The position numbers and the translations under genes were made by a program. From Notamacropus eugenii (lineage: Eukaryota; Chordata; Mammalia; Diprotodontia; Macropodidae), in the NCBI RefSeq assembly GCF_028372415.1, contig NC_092877.1:387239342-387303341 (forward strand): 64,000 bases of DNA, written 5' to 3'. The notes under the pieces were generated by a model. The model had not been told where the DNA came from. It saw only the letters and a list, made by a program, of their open reading frames with translations, and did no database searches. Each line of letters opens with the position of its first letter. Positions within the stretch are counted from its first letter, which is position 1. Of the stretch, positions 62,910 to 64,000 are shown piece after piece.

Positions 62910-64000
62910 GTGGGTGTGGGTGTCTCCTTGGGGGAGGCTGGGAGAGAGTGAGGGAGGAGGAGCTAGGGAGTCAGATCTGGTCCCCTTGGTGAAGTTAAGG
63001 GACAAATCTGGAGGAGGCTCAGGTCCTGGAAGGGATTGCAGGGGGCTAGAAGGTCAAGAAAGACCCTGGAGAGATCACCTGTTCTATTTCCTTGTACATG
63101 ACAAGATCCTAAACCACAAACAACCCTGGCCAGAGAGAGCTTGCTGCCTTTTCCTCACAAGTCTCTAGGGTGGGAGGCATCCTTGGCGGGTCCAGACTGG
63201 GAGGGGTAGATAGTGAATGAGAGGGGCTCACCCAGCCAAGGGCCTGCTTCAGCTTTGGGGACTGCTCTTGGGCTCCTGCCTCCCTACTATGGCACTCAGG
63301 ATGTAGTCAGCTCAACAATAAACATGTATTAGGTGCCTGTGTGCTGGGAACCATCCTAGGCACTCAAGACACAAGAGAGATGAACTAGCCCATTGTGCAG
63401 TGGTTGGACTGGGGAGGCCAAGGGCTCCCCCTCCTCCCCTTCCCCATTGGAGGTCTTCAGGCAGTGGGAGAATGGTGGCTAGGGGACTCTTCCTCCAGCC
63501 AAGGTTGGATTTGGTGCTCCTGAGGTCCTTCTGTGATTACAGGTAGAGAGCATACATTCCAGGCTTAGAGCACGGCTTGTACACCTGCCCAGAGGTGGGA
63601 GACAATGCTGGGGTTTATCACAGATCACTTGGAGTGTGTGGAGGGGCAGCTAGTAAGTCTAGGCAGGCAGCGTGGTCCACCCACCAAGGAGCTGGTGTCT
63701 CCTCCTCGAGGCATTAGTGAGCTACTGAAGATTTCTGAGCCAGGGAGGGTCATGGAAGGTAACTGAGGAGGTAGTAGGGAGGATGGATTGATAGCAAAGA
63801 GGTATTCAGAGGCAGAGGTCCAGGTGAAGGGCGATGCACTTGGGATGCAGTGGAGCGGAGAGGATGAGGAGGATATGGGGGATGTCAGAGAAGCAGATTG
63901 GATGAGGTGGGAGGGAAGAGGGAGAGGGAGAATTTCACAATGACTAAAGGCAGGAGTCTGGCTGACTAGGACAAAGGTGGGGCCTTAAGAGAAAAGGGGA
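62910..64000 (+). other. MELTF: MELTF intron 6 (continues beyond window)
   Basis: After the donor at 62910 no further MELTF exon is visible. A probable long-repeat copy occupies 63305-63990. Confidence 0.75.
63305..63990 (+). repeat. Probable recurrent long-repeat copy
   Basis: CAACAATAAACATGTATTAG, GGAACCATCCTAGGCACTC, GAGCATACATTCCAGGCTTA and TGAGCTACTGAAGATTTCTG follow the family order. It is diverged and truncated by the window end. Confidence 0.45.

Noticed and set aside
1-64000. tRNA, rRNA, CRISPR array, bacterial operon or phage
   Set aside because: None was recognised by eye. The tRNA-like A/B-box sequence present belongs to SINEs, and simple tandem repeats lack spacer structure.

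Overview
This is ordinary vertebrate nuclear DNA, most probably from a marsupial. Short exons are separated by long introns with GT-AG boundaries. The repeats are of marsupial type: MAR1/MIR-like CORE-SINEs, old L1, HAL1-like, L2, L3/CR1 and RTE-like LINE fragments, and a non-autonomous hAT-like element. The species assignment is an inference from the repeats and from protein divergence relative to human; no search was run.

Layout: positions 3357-36940 hold the 3' half of DLG1 (SAP97) on the plus strand. Twelve coding exons run from the end of PDZ3 through SH3, the alternatively spliced hook and the guanylate-kinase-like (GK) domain to the stop at 35371-35373, followed by a 3' UTR of about 1.5 kb. 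Positions 36940-52500 are intergenic and repeat-rich. They include an almost certainly complete HAL1-like insertion (43581-47226) with target-site duplications, an RTE-type fragment (42541-43200), and a probable LTR fossil near 50.2-50.6 kb. Positions 52550-54120 form a CpG island carrying a short telomeric repeat. Positions 55635-62909 hold the first six coding exons of MELTF (melanotransferrin) on the plus strand, and the gene continues past the window.

DLG1 followed by MELTF in the same orientation is the arrangement at human 3q29, so this is conserved synteny. DLG1 is a membrane-associated scaffold and MELTF a GPI-anchored transferrin homologue; the sequence gives no reason to think they work together. 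The most informative gene-level observation is in the DLG1 hook. Two alternative exons (22287-22386 and 22695-22728) are forced to be mutually exclusive by reading frame, because both skipping and double inclusion give a stop within a few codons. One DLG1 intron has a GC donor. I found no novel multi-gene system in the window. Most remaining findings concern repeat biology and splicing.
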